A stretch of DNA of 12,380 nucleotides from Cudoniella acicularis. Its lineage: Eukaryota > Ascomycota > Leotiomycetes > Helotiales > Helotiaceae. This document shows positions 1-7,266 of this stretch, piece after piece (position 1 is the first letter of the stretch; every line of letters starts with the position of its first letter). The DNA lies in NCBI GenBank assembly GCA_013054445.1, contig JAAMPI010001603.1:1-12380 (forward strand), read 5' to 3'. The position numbers and the translations under genes are program-made. Below the pieces are notes generated by a model that searched no databases, had not been told where the DNA came from, and saw only the letters and a list, made by a program, of their open reading frames with translations.

Positions 1-1136
1 TTACTATTTGAGAGAGTATCGCTATATATAGAGTAATTGTGCTTCTTTGGCTGGGGAATGTCTTCATAGTTTTCGACTACCTCACAGTTGATTGCCTCAT
101 GTTTAATTAAGGATTACATTCAATGAGGGCAGATAGTCATTGAACACCTTTAACTCGTCACATTCTTCATAATGATCTAACTTCAAGTTTTCAAGCAAGC
201 GGCAGCGAAAAAAAATGAATTCAAACAAAAGTAGTCAGGTGTGCAGCTACACCCGATAATGGGAACGGCATTGTTGTCCGATTTATTTTGATTTTATCCC
301 AGAATAAACTATATTTCCTTGCCTCTCAGCTTTATGTCTTGTATCCCACCATTAACGAAAAATGTTCCGATAGTTTGTAAAGTCTCATGACTACGCAGCT
401 GGGCTCAGCTGCCTTCAGCTCTCAAGCCACTGGCTGGCAATTATGTTTCGGGTTGCGAGTCAGTACGAGCTATTCTGCCTTGAATACCCTGTTACTCTGG
501 AACAGTCCATCTTTGTCCGCGAATGAGGAAATCTGCGAAATCAATTTTTCCTCGTGTTTTTCGGGAAAGAGCAGAGTTGTAGCTCTTTCCCCTAATTGAG
601 CACCTCGGCACTTCTCCCTAAATCAGTGCACGAGGTTGGCCCAATTATCCACGATGGCGCACATTTTCTCTCGTCAGGAGAGAAGTGTCTGGGACTGATA
701 GGTTAGGTTCTTGATTGATTATATTCAGAGGGTATTAATTTGGGTGATTCGCACGATATGCTGAAGTGTTGCGCGTGGTGACATTTACGATGCGGAAGGT
801 ATGATGGATTGCAGACGACTATGAAAGGAAGGAACCCTTCGCTTTGAGTTTCCAAAATTTATTATGTATCATAAACATATGAGTGGGTCTTTCCTAGTTG
901 CATGAAAAGACCAAGAAGGATTAAATCAGTGGAAGTGGCAGGTGCAACACTTAGTTTATGTTCATTTGACCTTCATATATGATGATGGAAAGATAATTTG
1001 CTACAACGCGCGACAAAGATATGAGTCTTTGCTTTCCATTCTAAAGACAAGTCTTTTCCAAGAAAACCCCCCGGACTCCCCTTCCTTCAATCTTCATTCT
1101 TGATATGGATATTAATTCTCATTCCTGTACCTTCTC
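1..1136. other. Gene-free region (about 1.1 kb)
   Basis: No supported gene is seen. The longest plus-strand ATG frame (387-599, 70 codons) has no recognisable motif, signal peptide or convincing splice sites, so I do not call it. The stretch is AT-rich, with scattered A and T runs. A perfect 7-bp inverted repeat (666-672 with 678-684, 5-nt loop) is the only local structure noted. The part nearest 1136 should hold the 3' untranslated region of the minus-strand gene ending at 1137. Confidence 0.6.
666..684. repeat. Short inverted repeat (7-bp stem, 5-nt loop)
   Basis: TTCTCTC at 666-672 is the exact reverse complement of GAGAGAA at 678-684, with GTCAG as loop. It lies in gene-free DNA and no function is implied. 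A stem this short may arise by chance. Confidence 0.4.
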
Positions 1137-1913
1137 TCACAAACGCCGCTCCTGCTCCAAGCAAATCCGCTTATAACCTTCCTTATTCTTCTGATTCTCA
1201 CTCGTGCTGCTACCCCAAAGCGTAATCCCTCTATAGATCAAATCGCCAGCAGCGAAAATAACAAGCAGCATAATCGGAGTCTTGAACGGCACGGCGTTGA
1301 AACTCCGAGTGGCCTCGGATTTCTGTGTTGCGGAGGATACATCTGGCTTTTTTGAAAATTCTGATGGTAACACGGTGGTAGTCGAGGAAGTAGTAATTGC
1401 TGGTGGTGTCACTAATTCAGTTGTGGTGCTCATTGTTGTAGATGCTGTCGTTGTATTGGTTTTCAAGGACTTTGTTGCCGTTGTTGGGACGGATTTCATG
1501 CTTAGCTCAGGCTTTGCAGTCGCAGTCGAGGGAGGCGGAGTCCACAACGTAGTGGCTCCAGCTGGACAGAACATGCCCCCGCCGATGTAGGTCCGACAAG
1601 CTGTTAAAGTGTATTCTCGAGGAATGCCGGTGCATATTCCTGTACCCGTGAAGCCGAATTGACATGGTTCAGATGGTGTCCAGGCAGTTGGCAATGTTGG
1701 CGGCTCAACGGTAGTACTGCTCTCAAGCGTGATCCAAGCAGTTGAATCTGGAATGAGCGGGTCGGTGAGAGGTAAGAGTCCTCTTGCAGCTTGTAGGTGG
1801 TGGTGGGTAGTGATGCCAGCTGCATGATAGGCGGCGCTGTCCCTCTGAGCGAAAGAAGTGGGAATCGCCGCGAAAGCGACGAAGCAAGACTGGGCTAAAG
1901 TATGAAGACGCAT
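1137..1913 (-). CDS. Secreted Thr/Ser-rich, probable single-pass membrane protein
   Basis: Unrecognised protein of 258 residues in one exon. I chose the ATG at 1913 because it starts a typical signal peptide (MRLHTLAQSCFVAFAAIPTS, cleavage likely near FAQ) and has A at -3. An in-frame ATG at 2015 would add 34 mostly polar residues ahead of the signal, which is less likely. After the signal comes an ectodomain with four cysteines (in CQFGF, GICTG, ACRTY and MFCPAG), which could form two disulphides. A Thr/Ser/Pro-rich stalk follows, with runs such as TNTTTASTTMSTTTE that would be heavily O-glycosylated. Near residues 212-234 is a hydrophobic stretch (IMLLVIFAAGDLIY) containing an Asp, so the membrane span is weak. 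A charged 24-residue tail ends the protein, so a GPI anchor is unlikely. The layout resembles fungal cell-wall sensors and mucin-like surface proteins, but no WSC domain is visible. Confidence 0.7.
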   Translation of the reverse strand: MRLHTLAQSCFVAFAAIPTSFAQRDSAAYHAAGITTHHHLQAARGLLPLTDPLIPDSTAWITLESSTTVEPPTLPTAWTPSEPCQFGFTGTGICTGIPREYTLTACRTYIGGGMFCPAGATTLWTPPPSTATAKPELSMKSVPTTATKSLKTNTTTASTTMSTTTELVTPPAITTSSTTTVLPSEFSKKPDVSSATQKSEATRSFNAVPFKTPIMLLVIFAAGDLIYRGITLWGSSTSENQKNKEGYKRICLEQERRL

Positions 1914-2818
1914 GTTTGAAGTAAAAAGCAAATCCTCTTTTGACTTCGGCTTTTGCTTTGGGTTCGTTTGCAATTCGTAGTTGCCAGGAGGAATGAAAAA
2001 CTTGCAAATCGTCATAATGGAAAGGGGAGAAACTCGGGAAAAGTTGCCCGCAAATTATAGCCGAGGACAGTCTGTTTTGAGCATTCACGCAGGCTGACTT
2101 TTCTCATAAGCTTCTTAATGATTCACGAATAGTTTGCAGAATAAGGGAATATTCACTGGCAAATCACTTGAGTGCAAGCTTCTTGATATACTCTTTTCGT
2201 GATTTTTATATGATCTAGCTTCCTGTAGATCGCTTTTCGCATCTCCTTGAGAATTGCTTAAGTTCTGACATTATTCCGCTTTCGAAACCTTCGTATAATA
2301 TGTGTATAAATGTATGTATTCCAGCATTGATAGAACCAGATAACATATTCTGTTGAGGACGATAGACCTCTTTGGCCAGTTCTGGCACACAAGCTCAGAT
2401 AAAACTCCAAACTAAACTCAGAAACTATTCAAACTTGCTGCTTTTTTGAATACTTGCTTCTTAAACAACCATTCAAAGACTTCACCACTCAATAAGTGGT
2501 TTAAAATTGTAGCAGAGATGATGCGTGAATTAAAATAAGTGTCAGAAGCGAGACAAACGACGGAAAGAATGGCGGGAGTGTGGGTATATTTGGACATTTT
2601 TCTAAGAATAGCAAGAAACTTGTTCCTTTGGGCCATTTATGACGACTTTGAACTGAAATCTTCGAAATCATCCTGTCTTCTGCCAAAGAATTCCCCCTGA
2701 TCTTTGTACCCGACGAAGCCTTTCGGATTATTTCTCGCAGTAGGATTTCTTGTACACTTCCAACAAATTCTAACGAATAAGATGCCACTCATATTTTGGT
2801 ATTTTGCATATAACACCG
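1914..2818. other. Intergenic region between the Thr/Ser-rich gene and the first tetraspan gene
   Basis: This holds the promoter of the minus-strand gene starting at 1913 and the 3' flank of the gene ending at 2819. It is AT-rich, with a TA-rich run around 2293-2320. Minus-strand frames at 2418-2636 and 2501-2788 show no family signature, and the second begins on GTG rather than ATG. A 51-codon ATG frame (2637-2792) is listed separately with low confidence. Confidence 0.55.
2637..2792 (-). CDS. Doubtful 51-residue ORF with a CxxC motif
   Basis: An ATG at 2792 opens 51 codons to a TAA at 2637. The peptide has ICWKCTRNPTARNN near its start, then Gly/Phe-rich and acidic segments (GYKDQGEFFGRR, DDFEDFSS). 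The mixed, ordered composition looks more like protein than random AT-rich DNA, and it lies just downstream of the tetraspan gene ending at 2819. It could be a small gene, an unrecognised 3' exon, a remnant or chance. I found no splice pair that joins it in frame to the upstream gene, and I do not recognise the family. Confidence 0.2.
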   Translation of the reverse strand: MSGILFVRICWKCTRNPTARNNPKGFVGYKDQGEFFGRRQDDFEDFSSKSS

Positions 2819-3587
2819 TCAGCTAAACAGACTGCTCAGTGGTGTACTGGACTGTCTGGAGTGACGACTGCGGGTTTGACGGCGGTTTCGACGGCGGCTT
2901 CGACGGCGGCTTCGGCTGCGAGTTCGACTGCGGGTTCGACTGGGCTTGTAACTTCGACGGCGGTTCCGCACTACGCTCTCGAGGGCGAAGAGTAGAAATA
3001 AGACGCTCAAGATGAAAAGGGGAATCATGAGCCATCGGCCTGTTGACTATTATGATTTCCTTAGCGGCTCACCCTGAGCATGGGTTGGCAGTCCTTACTG
3101 ATTCAACACAGATTTTCGAGAACTTTACCCCATCTTCACCAGCAGCCTTTTGGGAGCAAGCCCATTTTTCTGCAGATCCGCCGTATGAACTTCGTGTGTT
3201 TGTAGTTCCATAGAAGCTTGCCATAGAATAGGCCAGTGCAATGAGTGATGTTATGCTGCTTGCGCCTCCGAAGAAGAGAGCCGTCATGCCTATGCAGAAA
3301 TTCGATGTGCAGATGAGTAGGGAGCCAGATATGCCTACCATAACTGCAAAGATACCAGCAACTAGGACTGAATATTCAGGCCCGCTCAGCCAGTTCCCCC
3401 CCTCTGGGTTGTAGTTCCAAGTGTTGCGCCTCCAAACATTTGACCATCCGGTGCCTTCGAAATCGCCATATAAGGTCCCTATCGTGACTTGAGCATCAGC
3501 TGTAATAGCGATAGTGGCGATTCCAAGAGCGAAGAGGAATAATGATGTCGTCGCAATCGCCGCTGTCGTTAGATAAGGTGGCGCCAT
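2819..3587 (-). CDS. Tetraspan membrane protein with Arg/Ser-rich tail (two exons)
   Basis: Reconstructed from two exons: 3587-3099 and 3046-2819. The 52-nt intron (3098-3047) runs from GTAAGG to a TAG acceptor. The product has 238 residues. The ATG at 3587 (A at -3, G at +4) is used; the longer frame back to 3629 begins on TTG. Hydrophobic helices lie near residues 6-30, 71-94, 98-127 and 169-189. A long Trp/Gly-rich loop joins helices 1 and 2. The loop before helix 4 carries KWAC and ICVES, a possible disulphide pair. The tail after residue 189 is almost all Arg and Ser with a few Thr and Asn (SRTRSRTRSRSRRRSRRR) and is encoded by a 12-bp repeat. The downstream neighbour at 4337-5135 has the same plan, length and intron site, which supports this splice model, above all exon 2. 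Function is unknown. The basic tail may bind acidic lipids or act like an RS domain; this is inference. Confidence 0.8.
2866..2967. repeat. 12-bp tandem repeat (coding minisatellite)
   Basis: About eight head-to-tail units of the form GACGGCGGYTTC are seen, starting at 2866, 2878, 2890, 2902, 2914, 2926, 2938 (an 18-bp variant) and 2956. Units at 2890 and 2902 are identical; the others differ at one to four bases. The repeat lies wholly in exon 2 of the tetraspan gene, where each unit read on the minus strand gives Arg-Ser-Arg-Arg or a variant. Because 12 is a multiple of 3, unit gain or loss keeps the frame, so tail length is expected to vary between strains. Confidence 0.85.
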
Positions 3588-3971
3588 TCTCGAGGTTGAG
3601 GGGTAAATGGCGATGGCCAGAAACTGCAAGACGAAGAACTTCGGGCGAGATTTTATGCCTGCCTCTGACAGACTGATCGTATTCTTCGATCAAATTCAAA
3701 TGGGTAAAGCAAAGTAGAAAATCCCTCAAAGCCCTGATAGCTGAAGATGCATGCGGTACTGTATCACGCACCCCCTTGCTTTACCCCGCAGGCCTTGGCC
3801 TTCAACGAAGATCCGGGAATGACATATTGGTCATAAGCTGTTCAAAAGTGGACTTGCGCGCAGCATAAATCGATACAATGTAGGTTTAAATGACAGCAAG
3901 TTTGGAGCAAGTGTAGGTTCCAAGTTGGAACGTAATTGCTGAATGCATTTTCTTTTCGCATGCAGTCTGAT

Positions 3972-4024
3972 GCGGGGTGAACCCGCGTTGGAGTCGAGCA
4001 GGGACCTTGACTCGGCAACCCCGG
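3972..4024. repeat. Cluster of two hairpins (structured 53-bp element)
   Basis: The first stem is GCGGG (3972-3976) with CCCGC (3982-3986) around a 5-nt loop. The second is GAGTCGAG (3991-3998) with CTTGACTC (4006-4013), 8 bp with one G-T pair around a 7-nt loop. It can be extended by GTTG (3987-3990) with CAAC (4016-4019) across a 2-nt bulge. Read on the minus strand, TTGCCGAGTCAAGG resembles a tRNA A box and GGTTCACCCC loosely resembles a B box. The span is too short for a tRNA and has no acceptor stem. It could be a decayed tRNA-derived element or a chance structure. Confidence 0.4.
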
Positions 4025-4093
4025 TAGAATATGTTGTTTGCGAAGAAAAGATCAGGCAAATCTAACGACTCGTTCCAGAAGCGATACTAGGTG

Positions 4094-4120
4094 GTCTCCC
4101 CTTCTCAAAAAGGGGGGGAC
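4094..4120. repeat. G-run hairpin
   Basis: GTCTCCCC at 4094-4101 can pair with GGGGGAC at the end of a seven-G run (4112-4120), giving an 8-bp stem with one T-G pair and a loop of about 10 nt. It is about 220 bp past the stop of the gene ending at 4337, probably outside its transcript. No function is assigned. Confidence 0.35.
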
Positions 4121-4336
4121 TTTGTCGAGTGCGCTAAGCCCCAAAAAGGTGGTACTAAACGGGACCTAACTCTAGGGCAGGTTGGTGACATGTAACGGCA
4201 AAACGCTAATCCGGACGACGTCTGTGAGCTCCAAACGAAAGATCCAAAAGCATTTATCAGTCTGCGTTATTTTTTTTTTAGATAATATAGAGCCCGGTTT
4301 TTGGCCCTCTGCATATCCATAACAACGGAAGGCTGC

Positions 4337-5135
4337 TCAGTCAGCCCGGTCTTGACACATTTCCCTGATATATTTTCCCTCTTCTCCCAACTTCACGTAA
4401 TTCTTCGTTGCTCGATGACTATGTATAACACGAGCAAGGACCGACATCAACAAGAGGCCGCTGGATAGAAACAGCGGGATCGCCAATCTTCTCGCAACAT
4501 TCTGAGAAAGATCAAGGATTAGCTTCCGATCTTTTTAAATAAAATAAGGGAGTAAAAGGTGCGGAAAATGGTTAAAAACGTACTGAAAGCAAGCAAATAT
4601 CCCAGAAATCGTTTTTGGCTCTTGGGAGATTGTTTTGCATTATACAGGTCCATCCTTCTACCGTGTAATTCCCACTTGTGGATGAAAAAACATCAGTGTA
4701 GTGCCATTCTCTATTACTCTGGTAATTCACGATTTCCGAATACAATAGTGAAAATAGAGAATATATCGTTGCAGTGAGCCCGAGGCCAATTGTAATTCTG
4801 CTGCGCATAACATATCCAGTTTTGGATTGCAGAAGGAAGATGTAAAGGCCGCCGGCGGCAGCTGCTAAAAGACCAGCACTCTTGATAATAGAGTTAGGAC
4901 GTGTATTGAAGTTTTTAGGGATATAGGTCATGTCGTAGACGGACACGAACATGTCTGGATGATAGGTGCCCTTGCCATAGTATCCGCGTAACAAGTATTC
5001 AGTGACCATGATGAGGATAGCGCAAGTAAACCCGAAGAGGATGAGCACCGTAGAGCAGGCGATGTTGACATAATTTGAATCGTGGTCGCGAAGACTCGCT
5101 CCGTTGAGCCTCGTTTTAGATTTCAGGAACTCCAT
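4337..5135 (-). CDS. Tetraspan membrane protein, paralogue of the gene at 2819-3587 (two exons)
   Basis: Reconstructed from exon 1 (5135-4584) and exon 2 (4501-4337). The 82-nt intron (4583-4502) runs from GTACGT to CAG, with GCTAAT as likely branch site. The product has 238 residues. The ATG at 5135 has A at -3 and G at +4; an in-frame ATG at 5300 would add 55 residues that look like translated leader. Hydrophobic helices lie near residues 22-46, 83-103, 112-133 and 190-210. The loop before helix 4 carries GWTC and DICLLS, matching KWAC and KICVES of the neighbour, and exon 2 opens with VARRLAIPLFLSSG against TGRWLMIPLFILSV there. The tail is short and mixed (KLGEEGKYIREMCQDRAD), not Arg/Ser-rich. 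It probably sits in a cell membrane; its role is unknown. No tetraspanin CCG motif is visible, and I do not recognise a named family. Confidence 0.8.
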
Positions 5136-5934
5136 ACTTTGGGGATCCAAAATGCGTGCTCTGGATTGCAGCTTTGTGACTGTATACGATGTTATCGTAG
5201 ATTTATTAGTTGAAGATGAGAAAGAAAAGATAAAAAAGACAAACTTGAAACAAGGTGAGGTTTCTGTCGTACAACTATTCGTCAGAGGGGGGCTAAGCAT
5301 ACGCGGCCCGTTTGGGGGCTGAGCGCGACTTGGATTTGTCCCATTAACAGACCATAATAATCAGCCTCATGTTAGGCATTTTTCCGAAACTTGTAACCTG
5401 ATTGGGCAAGGCTTACGTAGAAAAGTTGGCATTCTCGTTGTCGAGGATGCACTAGATGCATTCATTGCCTTACGGAGTACAACGACAACAAGTATCCTTG
5501 GATGTTAACTCTGAATTGCAAAGGCTCCGAAATTCAATCTCAAACTAGCATGAGAAAACATAGTACTGGAGTCGAAGTGTTGTCGCAGAAACCCTATACA
5601 AGTGCCTAAAAGTCACTTAACCCTCACTTCTACTCGTGGTCAGGCAGCAACTAGCTCGAAAAAGAAACTGTGGGCATTTATTTAGTCTCCAACACGCTCG
5701 GAAGGGTGACTGAGTAAATCGGCACCGGAGAAGAAAAAAGAGATTCTCGTCGATCCAAAGATGATCATATTTTTCATGTCCATGCCAAAACAGGTGGTTG
5801 CCGATGTTCCCGGTGTTCTCGTAAGATCTTCCAATGAAAGACCTTTCTCAACCGCACCCTCTGATAGCATGAACAGTGCGATAAATCACTAACCCATGAT
5901 CGCAGATGATCGAGGCTTGAGAGACAACTCCTCT
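5136..5934. other. Intergenic region upstream of the second tetraspan gene
   Basis: No supported gene. The part next to 5135 is the leader and promoter of the tetraspan gene; the part next to 5934 is the 3' flank of the cyclin gene. A 62-codon ATG frame on the minus strand (5682-5870) has no recognisable feature and overlaps what is probably the cyclin 3' untranslated region. A poly(A)-like motif at 5677-5682 is listed separately. Confidence 0.55.
5677..5682 (-). terminator. AATAAA-like polyadenylation signal for the cyclin gene
   Basis: On the minus strand the sequence reads GACTAAATAAATG, which contains AATAAA. It lies about 250 nt past the cyclin stop codon. A near-identical CTAAATAAAT occurs 3' of the neighbouring Acinus-like gene. 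Fungal poly(A) signals are loose, so this is a candidate only. Confidence 0.35.
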
Positions 5935-6940
5935 TTAGGCATCGGGAACCTTCTGGTCCAGTAACCTCGCCATTTCAGCTTCTTCATCTTCCACAGCTGG
6001 TCCTTTGGTTGTACCATTCCCTAAACCTATGCCCATATTTGCCAATTCATTGCTGATATCTGCGCGGCTGATCATTCCTCTGTCTCCCCAACGTTGATGC
6101 TCGCGATTCACGATCCCTTCCAAACTTCCCATAGCAACAACCAGAAAGCCAAGTTCCTCCCTTTCGCAGTCGAATACTTCCCACCATTCCACATCCGGCA
6201 GCTTCATACCCTTATCTCTTGCTGCCAAGTATATCGCAGCGGTAGCGAGGCTGGCGGGTTGGTGGGTTAAGTATAGCATCTGCGGGCTCAGTAAAGCACT
6301 GTTTAAGTACTCAATAGTACGCTTCACAACTTCTTTGCCGAGGCCTTGACGGACAGATGAGGAGAAGGCATCAAGGGTTTGTAAATAGGTGATTGCAAGG
6401 GGATGCGGTAGCGCGACGTGTGTATTGAAGCCTATCGCATTGAGAAGTTGACCTTCAATGTGCAGAAGCTTGTTGCGAAAAGTGATATAGCCCCCTTCTG
6501 ATAGGTAGTATGATGTCGGATCCACTGAAGAAGTATTTGTAGCGGTTGTAGATGATAGTGGAGATGATAGCGATAGTAAATAGGTGTAGACATTTGTGAT
6601 ACTTCGAAGTGAACGAGGAGATGCGGAGACTTTCGCAGTCAAATAAATCGTGGCCGCTGATATATCCTAGATCCCACATTAGCTTGAATTTTTAAAATCG
6701 GGCGGATAGACATACACTGAGTTCATGTTGCACTAAATCATCCACAAGCCAATATCTGAATAGGAGCACATTGGCTTGTGCTGTGATGTCCTGGGGTAGT
6801 CGCAAAAGGATTCCAGCAGCTTGCGTCAGCCGCGCGGTATAGAAGCGAATGCTATCTTGAAGCTCAACTGGTAAAGACCCAATCGAGGCATTCTTGTAAA
6901 GCTGCTCTGCTGTTGCCAGCGGATTTGAGAGATGTGACAT
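5935..6940 (-). CDS. Cyclin L-like protein (two exons)
   Basis: Exon 1 is 6940-6716 and exon 2 is 6666-5935. The 49-nt intron (6715-6667) has a GTATGT donor, a GCTAAT branch site and a TAG acceptor. The product has 318 residues. Exon 1 gives LTQAAGILLRLPQ, close to the first cyclin-box helix of cyclin L (LIQQAGILLKLPQ), and the spliced join HELS-DISAATIYLTAK falls inside the box. SPRSLRSITNVYTYL matches the APRRIRDVINVF segment of cyclin L, and HQPASLATAAIYLAARD matches the second box. The conserved cyclin Lys (residue 87) and a candidate partner Glu (146) are present. Cyclin L proteins bind CDK11-type kinases in the nucleus and act in transcription and pre-mRNA splicing. Unlike animal cyclin L, this protein has no RS domain: it ends in a short Gly-rich and acidic tail (VEDEEAEMARLL). 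Cyclin K or T type is less likely. Confidence 0.87.
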
Positions 6941-7266
6941 TGTTGATGCTTGCGGCCGGGCTAGAATTTGCGAATGGAGTTATTGATGGGCTGGCGTAAA
7001 AAGAAGGCCCGTGCACACAAGGCTACCGAAGCCTTGTTTAATTTCCTCCTGTTAATTCACAATCAAGGACACTTGACATGTAAGAACGATTTATTTAGTG
7101 TTTATAAGGTAGAAACTAACTCCCCTAGGGTATCGCCATGAAGTCATTCCGTCTAATCTTATCATCTATTCCTACAATAGCAAAGAATCTGTTTTTGCAA
7201 TGACTTCAAGATAGCCACGATTTTTGATCCTGAACTCGATGCAAATTTTGCCGCCTCCAAATAATT
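6941..7266. other. Short intergenic region between the Acinus-like and cyclin genes
   Basis: These 326 bp separate the Acinus-like stop from the cyclin start, so they hold the 3' untranslated region of the former and the promoter of the latter. No ORF or RNA gene is seen. A poly(A)-like motif at 7090-7095 is listed separately. Confidence 0.6.
7090..7095 (-). terminator. AATAAA-like polyadenylation signal for the Acinus-like gene
   Basis: The minus strand reads CACTAAATAAATCG about 170 nt past the stop codon of the Acinus-like gene. This is a sensible position for poly(A) site choice. The same CTAAATAAAT core occurs 3' of the cyclin gene. Confidence 0.35.

Larger units (their letters stand above)
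3588..4336. other. Intergenic region between the two tetraspan genes, with GC-rich hairpins
   Basis: No gene is supported. Minus-strand frames here start on non-ATG codons. This is the promoter of the gene starting at 3587 and the 3' flank of the one ending at 4337. The middle part (about 3960-4200) is richer in G and C than its surroundings and holds two adjacent hairpins plus a G-run hairpin, listed separately. A T-run at 4269-4279 lies in the 3' flank of the gene ending at 4337. Confidence 0.55.

Noticed and set aside
1282..1590. Open frame on the plus strand across the Thr/Ser-rich gene
   Set aside because: It opens on TTG and is the antisense shadow of the Thr/Ser-rich coding sequence; its Val-rich product mirrors Thr codons on the other strand.
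2804..2995. Plus-strand frame with Ala/Ser/Thr repeats
   Set aside because: It is the antisense reading of the 12-bp repeat. All frames stay open there because the unit is a multiple of three, while the minus-strand frame with helix 4 matches the paralogue.
2823..3035. Second minus-strand frame rich in Pro, Ser and Lys
   Set aside because: It lacks helix 4 and does not match exon 2 of the paralogue; it is an overlapping shadow.
3588..3771. N-terminal extension of the first tetraspan gene (frames reaching 3629 and 3771)
   Set aside because: These openings use TTG and GTG codons, which are not expected starts in fungal nuclear genes, while the ATG at 3587 has a good context and gives the same length as the paralogue.
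3972..4024. Possible tRNA gene on the minus strand
   Set aside because: An A-box-like and a loose B-box-like sequence occur, but the span is too short, the T-loop would have 5 nt instead of 7, and no acceptor stem pairs.
5682..5870. 62-codon minus-strand ORF 3' of the cyclin gene
   Set aside because: No motif, and it probably lies in the cyclin 3' untranslated region, overlapping the poly(A)-like motif.
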